Assembly: GCA_031552195.1 (NCBI GenBank)
Contig: JAVBMT010000024.1
Coordinates: 1-31,077 of the forward strand
Direction: 5' to 3'
DNA length: 31,077 nucleotides
DNA from: JAVBMP01 sp031552195
GTDB taxonomy: Bacteria; Desulfobacterota; Desulfovibrionia; Desulfovibrionales; Desulfovibrionaceae
A program made the translations under genes and the position numbers. Shown here one piece after another: positions 15,142 to 22,715 of this stretch (positions are counted from its first letter, which is position 1; each line of letters opens with the position of its first letter). Under the pieces are notes generated by a model. It was not told where the DNA came from and made no database searches. It was given only the letters and a program-made list of their open reading frames with translations.

Positions 15142-16035
15142 ATGGAATTATCATTTTATAAATTAAGCCCCAGCGGAAATTCCACCGTTCTGGTCCTTAA
15201 CCCGCCAGCCGCCACGCCCAAAAGCAGGGCGGCCCGGTCCATGATGTCCGCCTTTCACTTGCAGGCTGAACAGGTCGGATTCGTCAGCTCAGGGGGCGAC
15301 GGAATCCCGGCGCTTGAGATGATGGGGGGAGAATTCTGCCTTAACGCCACCTGTTGTCTGGCCTTCCTGGCCGCTTTGCGCAACCTTAAAAGCAAACAGC
15401 CCGCCGACTTGCGCAAAGAGCTTTTTTTGACTTTACGCAGTTCCGGAATTGAGGGAACGGTCAAGGCGCGCGTCAGGCCGCAATCTTCGGCGGTTCCGGC
15501 TGACTGGCCAGTTCAAAGCGGCCTTGAGTACGCGAACAGCCTTGATTGCTCAGTGCGCTTCCAGCTGAATGGCTATTCGCTCGCAACTTTCGACGAAGGC
15601 ATGATGCTGGCGCGTTTGCCTGGAATAAGCCATATCCTGCTTGATTCCGCATATTTCGCCTGCCCGGAAGATAACGAAAAAGAAATGCTGCGCGCGGCCA
15701 AAAAATTTATCCGCCAGGCCGGGCTGGAAAATGAAGCGGCCTGCGGCGTTATCTGGCATTCAGGCAGGGGAGGGCAACCTGGAACAATTGCGGAGCGGCG
15801 CATCGTTCCGGTTGTATACGTCAGGGACACGGCGAGTTATGTCCGCGAAAACGCGTGCGGTTCAGGGTCGTTGGCCTTGGCTTTGGCCTTGCGCGAACAC
15901 GGAATTAAAGCGAAGGCGTTCAGCCTGGAGCAACCCAGCGGTTTCAGGCTTTATGCGGAATTTTCCGGAGAGGGCGACGAGGTGTGGGTTGGCGGCCCGG
16001 TTACGCTTCTGGCCGAGGGGTCGGTTTATATCTGA
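15142..16035 (+). CDS. DapF-fold amino-acid racemase, CntK (histidine racemase)-like
   Basis: 297 residues. The sequence follows the diaminopimelate-epimerase fold but is closer to the staphylopine histidine racemase CntK than to DapF: SFYKLSPSGNSTVLV at the start, AEQVGFV, then the first catalytic Cys66 in GGEFCLNAT (CntK reads GNEFCGNAT) and the second, Cys239, in RENACGSGS. Both cysteines of the two-base, cofactor-independent racemization mechanism are therefore present. In staphylopine-type metallophore clusters this enzyme makes D-histidine for nicotianamine-like synthase CntL and dehydrogenase CntM; neither is nearby, nor any transporter. The gene stands alone between two hairpins, with only a weak AAAGG ribosome site. 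It could be another amino-acid racemase; the fold assignment is secure, the substrate is not. Confidence 0.75.
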   Translation: MELSFYKLSPSGNSTVLVLNPPAATPKSRAARSMMSAFHLQAEQVGFVSSGGDGIPALEMMGGEFCLNATCCLAFLAALRNLKSKQPADLRKELFLTLRSSGIEGTVKARVRPQSSAVPADWPVQSGLEYANSLDCSVRFQLNGYSLATFDEGMMLARLPGISHILLDSAYFACPEDNEKEMLRAAKKFIRQAGLENEAACGVIWHSGRGGQPGTIAERRIVPVVYVRDTASYVRENACGSGSLALALALREHGIKAKAFSLEQPSGFRLYAEFSGEGDEVWVGGPVTLLAEGSVYI

Positions 16036-16045
16036 CCCATATATT

Positions 16046-16100
16046 TTCATGAACAACAAAGGCATGGCGTGAGTACGGCCATGCCTTTGTTGTTCATGAA
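16046..16100. terminator. Long hairpin after the racemase gene
   Basis: Perfect 23-bp stem (16046-16068 with 16078-16100), loop of 9. No T run follows on either strand, so it is either a non-canonical terminator or an RNA 3'-end stabiliser. It also lies downstream of the minus-strand tRNA-Leu. Confidence 0.6.
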
Positions 16101-16137
16101 ATTCGCCAAATAGACTGGCCGCCGATAATTTTTTATC

Positions 16138-16222
16138 TGGTGCGAGAGAGGAGACTCGAACTCCTAAGCACAAAGGCGCTGGATCCTAAGTCCAGTGCGT
16201 CTACCAATTCCGCCACTCTCGC
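16138..16222 (-). tRNA. tRNA-Leu (anticodon UAG)
   Basis: Minus strand folds as a class II tRNA: acceptor GCGAGAG/CTCTCGC, D arm with GGTAGACG, anticodon stem CTGGA/TCCAG with loop CTTAGGA (anticodon TAG, reads CUA and other CUN codons), long variable arm, T arm GGAGTTCGAGTCTCC, discriminator A and an encoded CCA at 16138-16140. Confidence 0.97.
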
Positions 16223-16254
16223 GTTAGCTGCGGCGGAACACGCTTAACACATTA

Positions 16255-17259
16255 CTAAAACTTGATCAAGGCCGCAGCCCAGGTGAAACCCCCGCCGAAA
16301 GTAGTCAAAAGCACCCGCATCCCCGGCTTGATGATCCCTGTTTCAAAAGCTTCCGCCAGGGCAATGGGGATGGAGGCTGCGGAGGTGTTGCCGTATTTTT
16401 GAACGTTTACGAACACTTTATTCATGTCAAACTTTAACCTTTCGCCCACCGCTTCGATAATGCGCATATTGGCCTGATGCGGAATGAAAAGGTCGATTTC
16501 ATCCAGAGTCAGGCCTTGTTGTTCAAGAATATCGTTGCATACGGCGCACATGCTGCGCACGGCGTGCTTGAACACTTCGCGCCCCTGCATGCGGATGAAG
16601 TATTCCGGGCCGATCACGTCTCCTAACGCGTAAGGCTGGCGCGACCCACCGCCAAGGCAGGTTAAAAGCTCGCCAAGGCTACCGTCTGAATTGCAAAGCA
16701 CCGTTTCTATCTCTGCCTTGCAGGCAGCTCCGTCCGCTGGGGTTCCGTTTCCTTCGACAACTACAGCTCCGGCGCCATCTCCGAAGAGCACGCAGGTCGA
16801 ACGGTCTTCCCAGTTGCAATGAAGCGAGAGTATTTCCGAAGCTACGAGCAGCACTTTGGATTCCGGCTTGAGGGCAATAAAGCCGGCGGCCGCTTCCAGG
16901 CCGTATACGAAGCCTGAGCAGGCCGCATTGACGTCAATGGCATAGCCGCCTTTGCCTCCAAGAAGGTGCTGAAGCCGGGAAGCTGTTGAGGGGCACATGG
17001 AGTCCGGCGAAAAAGACGCGACTATAATATGGGTCAACTCTTCGGGTTTTCTTCCCGCGGCCGCAAGGGCTTTGCGCGCGGCTATCGCCGCCAGGTCGGA
17101 GGTGAAAACGCCGGGTTCCGCCATGCGCCGTTCATGAATTCCCGTGCGCGTGCGTATCCATTCATCGGAAGTGTCCACCGTTTTGGACAGCTCGGCATTG
17201 GTGACCACCCGTGAGGGCACATGGTAACTTAATCCTTTAATATAGCTTTTACTGCTCAT
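16255..17259 (-). CDS. fabH: Beta-ketoacyl-ACP synthase III (FabH)
   Basis: 334 residues (E. coli 317). It catalyses the first condensation of fatty-acid synthesis, acetyl-CoA with malonyl-ACP. The catalytic triad is visible: Cys114 in DVNAACSGFVYG, His261 in FIPHQANMRII and Asn291 in KYGNTSAASIP. The GGGSRQPY segment and the closing TTFGGGFTWAAALIKF are typical. It is encoded alone, downstream of flagellin on the same strand but separated from it by hairpins, and is followed by the tRNA-Leu; the usual plsX/fabD/acpP neighbours are not here, so it may be a second FabH or a dispersed one. The ribosome site ahead of 17259 is weak (GGAT). A substrate other than acetyl-CoA cannot be excluded. Confidence 0.93.
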   Translation of the reverse strand: MSSKSYIKGLSYHVPSRVVTNAELSKTVDTSDEWIRTRTGIHERRMAEPGVFTSDLAAIAARKALAAAGRKPEELTHIIVASFSPDSMCPSTASRLQHLLGGKGGYAIDVNAACSGFVYGLEAAAGFIALKPESKVLLVASEILSLHCNWEDRSTCVLFGDGAGAVVVEGNGTPADGAACKAEIETVLCNSDGSLGELLTCLGGGSRQPYALGDVIGPEYFIRMQGREVFKHAVRSMCAVCNDILEQQGLTLDEIDLFIPHQANMRIIEAVGERLKFDMNKVFVNVQKYGNTSAASIPIALAEAFETGIIKPGMRVLLTTFGGGFTWAAALIKF

Positions 17260-17396
17260 TCTTGATCCGTTGTAGGAAGGTTGCTGAAAAGATTAATCAG
17301 CATATGTCAAATACCGCCGCCAGGCAAGCTTGTGTGAAAGGAGATAATTCCTTCCGGGGTGAAGTTTTCATATTATCAGGCCCAGGCCTGGAAGTT

Positions 17397-17459
17397 GTTA
17401 TGCCCGCAAGGACCTTCCGGGCATAACATAAAGAAGCGCCCTGAATACAGGGCGCTTCT
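17397..17459 (-). terminator. Tandem hairpins after flagellin
   Basis: Two stems in a row: 17432-17442 with 17449-17459 (11 bp) and 17397-17406 with 17418-17427 (10 bp). They lie downstream of the flagellin stop; U tracts are poor, so termination strength is uncertain. Confidence 0.55.
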
Positions 17460-17542
17460 GAGTGGCGACATTCCTTGAGTTGCTTAATGCCTGGGCGATA
17501 TGTGCGTCTTTTGCATGTCTTTTGGTTAAAGTTTTATTGTTT

Positions 17543-18436
17543 TTATCCGCCGATCAACTGCAGGGCCAGACGCGGCATGGAGTTGGCCTGCGAAAGCATG
17601 GCCACGCCGGCTTGCGAAAGGATCTGGTTGCGGACGAATTCGGTCATTTCCAGCGCGACGTCAACGTCGGATATCTGCGATTCCGCGGCCTGAAGGTTTT
17701 CAGCCTGAATCTGCAGGTTGGAAATGGTGTTTTCCAGACGGTTCTGCACGGCCCCAAGGCTGGCGCGTATTTTGTCCTTGGAGCTTATTGCGGAATTCAG
17801 TCCTTCCAGGGCTCTCTGAGCCGCGGCCTGGGTAGACACAGTGTAAGCCGCGCTTGAGGTCGCGGAAGAATTGCCCACGCCCAGAGCGGACGCCGTGGAA
17901 TTCCCTATCTTGACATAATAGTAGTCTTCAGCGCTGTCGTTGCCGCTGCCGAAGTGTATCTTAAGCTTGCCGTTGGCCTTCAGGCCTTCGCCGTTGTGAG
18001 TGTCGGCCGACAGGTTGCCGTTAAGCAGATACACGCCGTTGAAGTCCGTGGCGTTGGCTATTCGGGTTATTTCCGAAGCCATGGCCTGATATTCGGACTC
18101 GATCATCAAACGCTGGTCTGAACCGTAGGTGCCGGTAGCGGCCTGTTCGGCCAGTTCTTTCATACGAATGAGCTTTTCGTCGATAACGCCCAAGGCGCCG
18201 TCAGCGGTCTGGAGCAGCGAAATCGCGTCATTAGCGTTGCGCACGCCCTGGTTAAGGGAGGCGATATCCGCGCGCATAAGTTCGCGAATGGCCAGCCCCG
18301 CCGCGTCGTCAGCCGAAGAGTTGACGCGCAGCCCGGAAGACAGGCGCTGCACGGAATTGGCCAGCCGCGTATAGGAACTGCTCAGGTTGCGGTTGGCGTT
18401 CATAGCCATCAGGTTGTGGTTTATTATAAGTGCCAT
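17543..18436 (-). CDS. fliC: Flagellin
   Basis: 297 residues, the filament subunit exported by the flagellar type III system. The D0/D1 N-terminal coiled region is clear (NHNLMAMNANRNLSSS, LSSGLRVNSSADDAAGLAI, ADGALGVIDEKLIRMKELA), and the C-terminal D1/D0 helices end SQAGVAMLSQANSMPRLALQLIGG. The short middle (about residues 150-215) leaves little room for D2/D3, so this is a compact flagellin. The style closely resembles Desulfovibrio flagellins. AAGGAGG lies seven bases before the ATG. A sigma-28 promoter stands about 100 bases upstream. No other flagellar genes are in the window. Confidence 0.96.
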   Translation of the reverse strand: MALIINHNLMAMNANRNLSSSYTRLANSVQRLSSGLRVNSSADDAAGLAIRELMRADIASLNQGVRNANDAISLLQTADGALGVIDEKLIRMKELAEQAATGTYGSDQRLMIESEYQAMASEITRIANATDFNGVYLLNGNLSADTHNGEGLKANGKLKIHFGSGNDSAEDYYYVKIGNSTASALGVGNSSATSSAAYTVSTQAAAQRALEGLNSAISSKDKIRASLGAVQNRLENTISNLQIQAENLQAAESQISDVDVALEMTEFVRNQILSQAGVAMLSQANSMPRLALQLIGG

Positions 18437-18532
18437 GACGATTCCTCCTTGAATACGTCACAATCTACACACATATAGCCGCCTAAGTTGCATTAACCTC
18501 CTCTCGCCGCAACTTGTTTTCACTCATCTCTA

Positions 18533-18559
18533 TTATCGGCAGAAGTGAAATATACTTTA
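18533..18559 (-). promoter_or_regulatory. Sigma-28 (FliA) promoter of flagellin
   Basis: Minus strand reads TAAAGTAT, 11 bases, GCCGATAA, an almost exact match to the flagellar consensus TAAAGTTT-N11-GCCGATAA. It points at the flagellin gene with a leader of about 90 bases. Confidence 0.9.
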
Positions 18560-18719
18560 GGAGGCGCGCCATCTGAAAAGAGACGAAACTTTCAGCGCCA
18601 TCGTTGAAATGCAACGGCATTGATATGATTATCATATTGATTTAATTGCTTTGTTTTTTAAGTGACTTGCCATGGTTTTTTATCTATATTCTCGAATAAT
18701 AAAAACTTCCGGAGGGATA

Positions 18720-19805
18720 ATGAGCACAGTTTGCGCAAGGCCTGAACGCTGGCTTGTCACCGGCGGAGCCGGATTTATAGGGTCATGTTTCGTTTTGCGG
18801 ACGCTTGAAAATTCAACAGCCCGGGTTTTGAACCTGGACAAGCTCACTTATTCCGGCAATCCGGAAAATTTGCGCGGCGTTGAGCAAAATCCAGACTACC
18901 TGTTCACCCGGGGCGATATTGGAGATGCGGAGCTGATTGGCCGGATTCTGCGCGAATTCAACCCCACAGCCGTTGTCAATTTCGCGGCCGAAAGCCATGT
19001 TGACCGTTCCATTAAAGATCCGGACGCTTTCGTGCGCAGCAACGTAACGGCGGTTTGCACCCTTCTGCGCCGCGTCGCCGAATGGTGGAAGAACCTTTCG
19101 GAGGAAGAAGGACGCGCCTTCCGCTTTCTGCATGTTTCTACCGACGAGGTTTTCGGAAGCCTTAAACCGGAAGACCCGCCTTTTACCGAAAAAACGGCAT
19201 ACGCTCCCAACAGCCCTTATTCGGCCAGCAAAGCCGCCTCCGACCATTTCGTGCGCGCCTTCCACGAAACTTACGGCCTGCCCACGCTGATCACTAATTG
19301 TTCAAACAACTACGGGCCCCGTCAATTTCCTGAAAAACTCATTCCGCTTATAATTCTTCAGGCCCTGGCCGGGAAAGCGCTTCCTGTTTACGGCACTGGA
19401 GAAAATATACGCGATTGGCTGCATGTTGAGGATCATTGCGAAGCGGTGCGTCTTGTCTTGCAAAAAGGCCGCGCGGGTGAAACTTACGCCGTGGGCGGAC
19501 GTTCGGAAGTGACCAATATAGAAATGGTGCGTTCGGTTTGCCGCATTCTCGACCGCCTGCGCCCGAAAGCCGGGGGACGTTACGAAGATCAGATAGCTTT
19601 CGTGACGGACCGTCCAGGACACGACATGCGCTACGCGATAGACTGCGCTAAAATAGAGGGCGAGCTGGGCTGGAAACCGTCTTACAATCTTGAAGCCGGC
19701 CTTGAAAGCACGGTTCGCTGGTATCTGGATAATGCGGAATGGGTAAGCCGGGTGCAGACAGGCGAATACCGCAGCTGGATGTCCAGCAATTATCAAGGAC
19801 GCTGA
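18720..19805 (+). CDS. rfbB: dTDP-glucose 4,6-dehydratase
   Basis: 361 residues from the ATG at 18720, which has GGAGG four bases ahead; an upstream in-frame ATG at 18672 adds a non-conserved tail and is rejected. Extended short-chain dehydrogenase fold: NAD-binding GGAGFIGS at 15-22, NFAAESHVDRSI, the TDE active-site trio at 141-143 (STDEVFGSL) and YxxxK at Tyr167/Lys171, with NCSNNYGPRQFPEKLIP beyond. It converts dTDP-glucose to dTDP-4-keto-6-deoxyglucose, the gateway to rhamnose and other deoxysugars in O-antigen or capsule. rfbA, rfbC and rfbD are not adjacent. A TviB-like sugar dehydrogenase follows, so the area may serve surface polysaccharide. Confidence 0.96.
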   Translation: MSTVCARPERWLVTGGAGFIGSCFVLRTLENSTARVLNLDKLTYSGNPENLRGVEQNPDYLFTRGDIGDAELIGRILREFNPTAVVNFAAESHVDRSIKDPDAFVRSNVTAVCTLLRRVAEWWKNLSEEEGRAFRFLHVSTDEVFGSLKPEDPPFTEKTAYAPNSPYSASKAASDHFVRAFHETYGLPTLITNCSNNYGPRQFPEKLIPLIILQALAGKALPVYGTGENIRDWLHVEDHCEAVRLVLQKGRAGETYAVGGRSEVTNIEMVRSVCRILDRLRPKAGGRYEDQIAFVTDRPGHDMRYAIDCAKIEGELGWKPSYNLEAGLESTVRWYLDNAEWVSRVQTGEYRSWMSSNYQGR

Positions 19806-19859
19806 TTTTTTGATCCTGCCTGAAAAATGAAATCCCGTTTTTCAGGGCGCATCAAAAAA
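19806..19859. terminator. Extended inverted repeat after rfbB
   Basis: TTTTTTGAT (19806-19814) pairs with ATCAAAAAA (19851-19859), and CCTGAAAAA (19819-19827) with TTTTTCAGG (19838-19846), split by a 4x4 internal loop. It starts right after the rfbB stop. T runs lie inside the left arms rather than after the stem, so it is not a textbook terminator. Confidence 0.5.
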
Positions 19860-19998
19860 AGGGAAGGGCTTTACGGGTTTTTTCTTTTTCCCGTCCGGTA
19901 TCCGCCATCGTGGCAGGAGGCCATTCCCCAGGGGCGGGTTTTTTCAGCTGGGCGGCCGTTTTGACCGTCCGGAAGCAAAGCCTCACAAGGAGCCGGGC

Positions 19999-20157
19999 AT
20001 GGATAAGGAAAACAAGGAAGCCTTGCAGGCGACCAAAGAAATCATAGTTAAATTTATAGAAACAGGCCGGGTTTCTCCCGCGAATTTTCCGGAAATTTTT
20101 CCGCTCATATATTCGGTGGTGCAAAAAACGCTTGCCGGAGGGCAGGAAAAAAATTAA
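19999..20157 (+). CDS. Small protein of unknown function (52 residues)
   Basis: A short ORF with a good ribosome site (AAGGAG eight bases before the ATG). The product begins MDKENKEALQATKEIIVKFI, continues ETGRVSPANFPEIFPLIYSV and ends VVQKTLAGGQEKN. It is predicted mainly helical, soluble, without Cys or signal peptide. I do not recognise a named family with certainty. The composition, codon choice like its neighbours, and a clean start and stop argue for a real gene. It sits alone between rfbB and the UDP-sugar dehydrogenase. Confidence 0.65.
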   Translation: MDKENKEALQATKEIIVKFIETGRVSPANFPEIFPLIYSVVQKTLAGGQEKN

Positions 20158-20232
20158 CCATTTGCCTGCCGGCCCCATCCACCGTAGTTAAAAGACTTGC
20201 CAAAAGCGGCTAAAACTGCCAAAAATATCGGC

Positions 20233-20260
20233 TTGGAGAGTCTGTTCGAACGGTTACAAT
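20233..20260 (+). promoter_or_regulatory. Candidate promoter of the UDP-sugar dehydrogenase operon
   Basis: TTGGAG (20233-20238), 16 bases, TACAAT (20255-20260). A start near 20267 leaves a leader of only about 18 bases with no Shine-Dalgarno. An alternative -10, TATACT at 20275-20280, would give a leaderless message. Confidence 0.35.
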
Positions 20261-20284
20261 TTACAACTACAGACTATACTTTTT

Positions 20285-21598
20285 ATGAATAAATTTGAAC
20301 TGATAAAAAATAAATCGCTGCCCGTGGCGGTTGTCGGCCTTGGCTATGTCGGGCTGCCTTTAGCCGTGGCGCTGGCCAGGCATTTTCACGTTATCGGCTT
20401 CGATATTTCCGAAACCCGCATCGCGGAATTGAAATCCGGCCAGGACCACACCCGTGAGGTAACCCCGGAAAACCTGCGCGGCTGCGGAATTGAATTTTCT
20501 TCCGCCCCGGCGGATCTTGGCCGGGCCGGCGTGATAATCGTCGCGGTGCCCACTCCGATAGATGAGCATCACAACCCTGACCTGCGCCCTCTTGAATCAG
20601 CCTCGCGCAGCGTCGGGCGCAACATGAAGGCCGGGGCCACGGTCGTTTATGAATCCACCGTTTACCCGGGCATGACGGAAGAATTCTGTGTGCCCATCCT
20701 TGAAAAGGAATCAGGCCTGGCCTTCGGCAGGGATTTTACGGTCGGATATTCTCCGGAGCGCATCAACCCCGGCGATAAAGTGCATACCCTTGAAAGCGTG
20801 GTCAAAATTGTTTCCGGCAGCAATGCGGAAACGGCCGAACTCCTGGCCGCTATTTACGGTTCGGTGGTTAAGGCCGGAATTCACAAAGCCCCGTGCATAA
20901 AAGTGGCGGAAGCCGCCAAGGTTATTGAAAACACCCAGCGCGACCTTAACATAGCCCTGATGAACGAACTGGCGCTTATTTTCAATCTGATGGGCATAGA
21001 CACCCAAGCGGTGCTTGAGGCGGCCGGAACGAAATGGAATTTCCTTCGTTTCAGCCCCGGACTGGTCGGCGGGCACTGCATAGGCGTCGATCCTTATTAC
21101 CTGACCTTCAAAGCCGAGGAATACGGTTATAACCCCCAGGTCATTCTGGCCGGGCGGCGCATAAACGACAGCATGGGCAAGTTTGTGGCCCACAATGCCA
21201 TTAAGAAACTGATTCAGGCCGGATCTAAGGTCAAGGGCGCGAAAGTCGGCATTATGGGCCTGACGTTCAAGGAAAACGTGCCTGACCTGAGGAACACGCG
21301 CGTTGTGGATATTATTGCGGAACTTGAGGAATTCGGCATCGAGGTGCTGGTTCACGACCCGGAAGCCTACGCGGGCGAAGCCGAACACGAATGCGGCCTG
21401 GTTCTGCGGCCTTTCAGCGAGTTCACAGACCTTGACGCGGTTATTGCCGCGGTGGCCCATGCCAGTTTTCTTTCGTTGCCTATGGAACAGCTTAAGAAAT
21501 GCTTCCGGGCGGACGTGACGCCCGTGCTGATTGACGTTAAAGGCGTCTTCACGGCGGAAGAGGCTGAAAAAAACGGCATAAGCCGCTGGACCCTATAA
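20285..21598 (+). CDS. Nucleotide-sugar dehydrogenase, TviB/WbpO-like (UDP-HexNAc 6-dehydrogenase)
   Basis: 437 residues. Three-domain UDP-glucose/UDP-ManNAc dehydrogenase fold: Rossmann motif GLGYVGLP at 18-25, VPTPID near 88-93, ESTVYPGMTEE, GYSPERINPGDK, KVIENTQRDLNIAL, and catalytic Cys265 in GLVGGHCIGVDPYYL; the C-terminal UDP-binding domain begins near GIMGLTFKENVPDLRNTRV. The text is closest to TviB/WbpO types that oxidise UDP-GlcNAc or UDP-GalNAc to the uronic acid, using two NAD+. The product would feed capsule or O-antigen. The exact sugar is not decidable here. No ribosome site is visible before the ATG. An 11-base gap to the polyprenyl synthase gene implies co-transcription. Confidence 0.9.
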   Translation: MNKFELIKNKSLPVAVVGLGYVGLPLAVALARHFHVIGFDISETRIAELKSGQDHTREVTPENLRGCGIEFSSAPADLGRAGVIIVAVPTPIDEHHNPDLRPLESASRSVGRNMKAGATVVYESTVYPGMTEEFCVPILEKESGLAFGRDFTVGYSPERINPGDKVHTLESVVKIVSGSNAETAELLAAIYGSVVKAGIHKAPCIKVAEAAKVIENTQRDLNIALMNELALIFNLMGIDTQAVLEAAGTKWNFLRFSPGLVGGHCIGVDPYYLTFKAEEYGYNPQVILAGRRINDSMGKFVAHNAIKKLIQAGSKVKGAKVGIMGLTFKENVPDLRNTRVVDIIAELEEFGIEVLVHDPEAYAGEAEHECGLVLRPFSEFTDLDAVIAAVAHASFLSLPMEQLKKCFRADVTPVLIDVKGVFTAEEAEKNGISRWTL

Positions 21599-21609
21599 AA
21601 AGGCGATAA

Positions 21610-22575
21610 ATGCAAAAAATTCTGGCAATGCTTGAACGGGAATCCGGGCATTTCAACGCGTCTATAAAACGCGAATTGAACAGGATAACTGGGCCGACGC
21701 GCGACATGGCCTCATATGTCACGGAAACGGGCGGAAAAAGGGTGCGGCCGTTTTTGACCCTGCTTTCCGGGCGAGCGCTGGGTTGCGAGCATCCAGACCT
21801 TTATACCATCGGCACGGCGGTGGAATTCCTGCATTCAGCCAGCCTTATGCACGACGACATCCTTGACGGCGCCGGCACAAGAAGAGGCAAGCCCTCCGTG
21901 CATACGGTGTTCGGAGTTACCAGAACGGTTCTTTCCGGCGACGTTCTTTGCGCGGTGGCCGTGAAAATCATCGCGGAAATGAATTATACGAGCTTGAGCG
22001 CGTTGTTGGCCGAAGCCTTGGCCAACACCGCTTCCGGCCAGGTTGAGGAGCTTTCTTTCCTCAATTCCCTTGATCAGAGCGAAGATGACTATTTGCGCGT
22101 AATCACGGGAAAAACGGCCTGGCTGTTGCGATGTGCCTGCGAAATGGGCGCGATAAGGGCCGGAGGCTCCATCGAACAGGTGGAAGCCATGGCCGAATTC
22201 GGGCTTGAGCTTGGCCGGGCCTTTCAACTGGTTGACGATGCGCTTGACATTACCATGGCGAATTCCACCGGAAAACCTGTGGGCGGCGACTTGCGCGAAG
22301 GAAAATTCACGCCCCCCTTGCGTTTTTATCTGGAAACCCTGGCCGGAAGCGAGCGCGAAGAATTTATCCGGGCCTTCACAACCGGAAATTTTGATGAGAA
22401 ATTTATCGAGCGCGCGGTGAGAAACATGGATGTAGCGGGCTGCGGAAGCAAAACGAGAGATATGGCCTCAAAGCATTTGCAAAAGGCGCGCGCCGCCCTT
22501 GCCGTGATACCGCCCGGACCCTCCCGCGACCTGCTTTATGACATGCCGGAATACATACAGAACAGAGCCCATTAA
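21610..22575 (+). CDS. Polyprenyl diphosphate synthase (long-chain, IspB-like)
   Basis: 321 residues, trans-prenyltransferase fold. First Asp-rich motif DDILD at 82-86 followed by GAGTRRGKP; second motif DDALD at 209-213 followed by TGKPVGGDLREGKFTPPL. GGKRVRP at 41-47 binds the diphosphate. The fifth residue before the first motif is Ala77, a small residue, as in E. coli IspB, which lets the chain grow past C20; this points to quinone side-chain synthesis (C35-C45) rather than farnesyl or geranylgeranyl product. It follows the UDP-sugar dehydrogenase by 11 bases. The ribosome site AAGGCGAT is moderate. Exact chain length cannot be read. Confidence 0.92.
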   Translation: MQKILAMLERESGHFNASIKRELNRITGPTRDMASYVTETGGKRVRPFLTLLSGRALGCEHPDLYTIGTAVEFLHSASLMHDDILDGAGTRRGKPSVHTVFGVTRTVLSGDVLCAVAVKIIAEMNYTSLSALLAEALANTASGQVEELSFLNSLDQSEDDYLRVITGKTAWLLRCACEMGAIRAGGSIEQVEAMAEFGLELGRAFQLVDDALDITMANSTGKPVGGDLREGKFTPPLRFYLETLAGSEREEFIRAFTTGNFDEKFIERAVRNMDVAGCGSKTRDMASKHLQKARAALAVIPPGPSRDLLYDMPEYIQNRAH

Positions 22576-22715
22576 ACTTATTGCCGACGCGCCTTGAATC
22601 ACCTTGCGCAACCGTTGCCGAAGCCGCCGTGCGGTTTTTGAAGCTTTTCACCCTTTTTGTTTTTGTTCAGAACCTTATTCGCAAAATCAATACCTTGATC
22701 CAGCCGGGAGATATA

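Noticed and set aside
22581..22715. N-terminal extension of purL
   Set aside because: The extension does not resemble PurS, and GGAG directly precedes the ATG at 22716.
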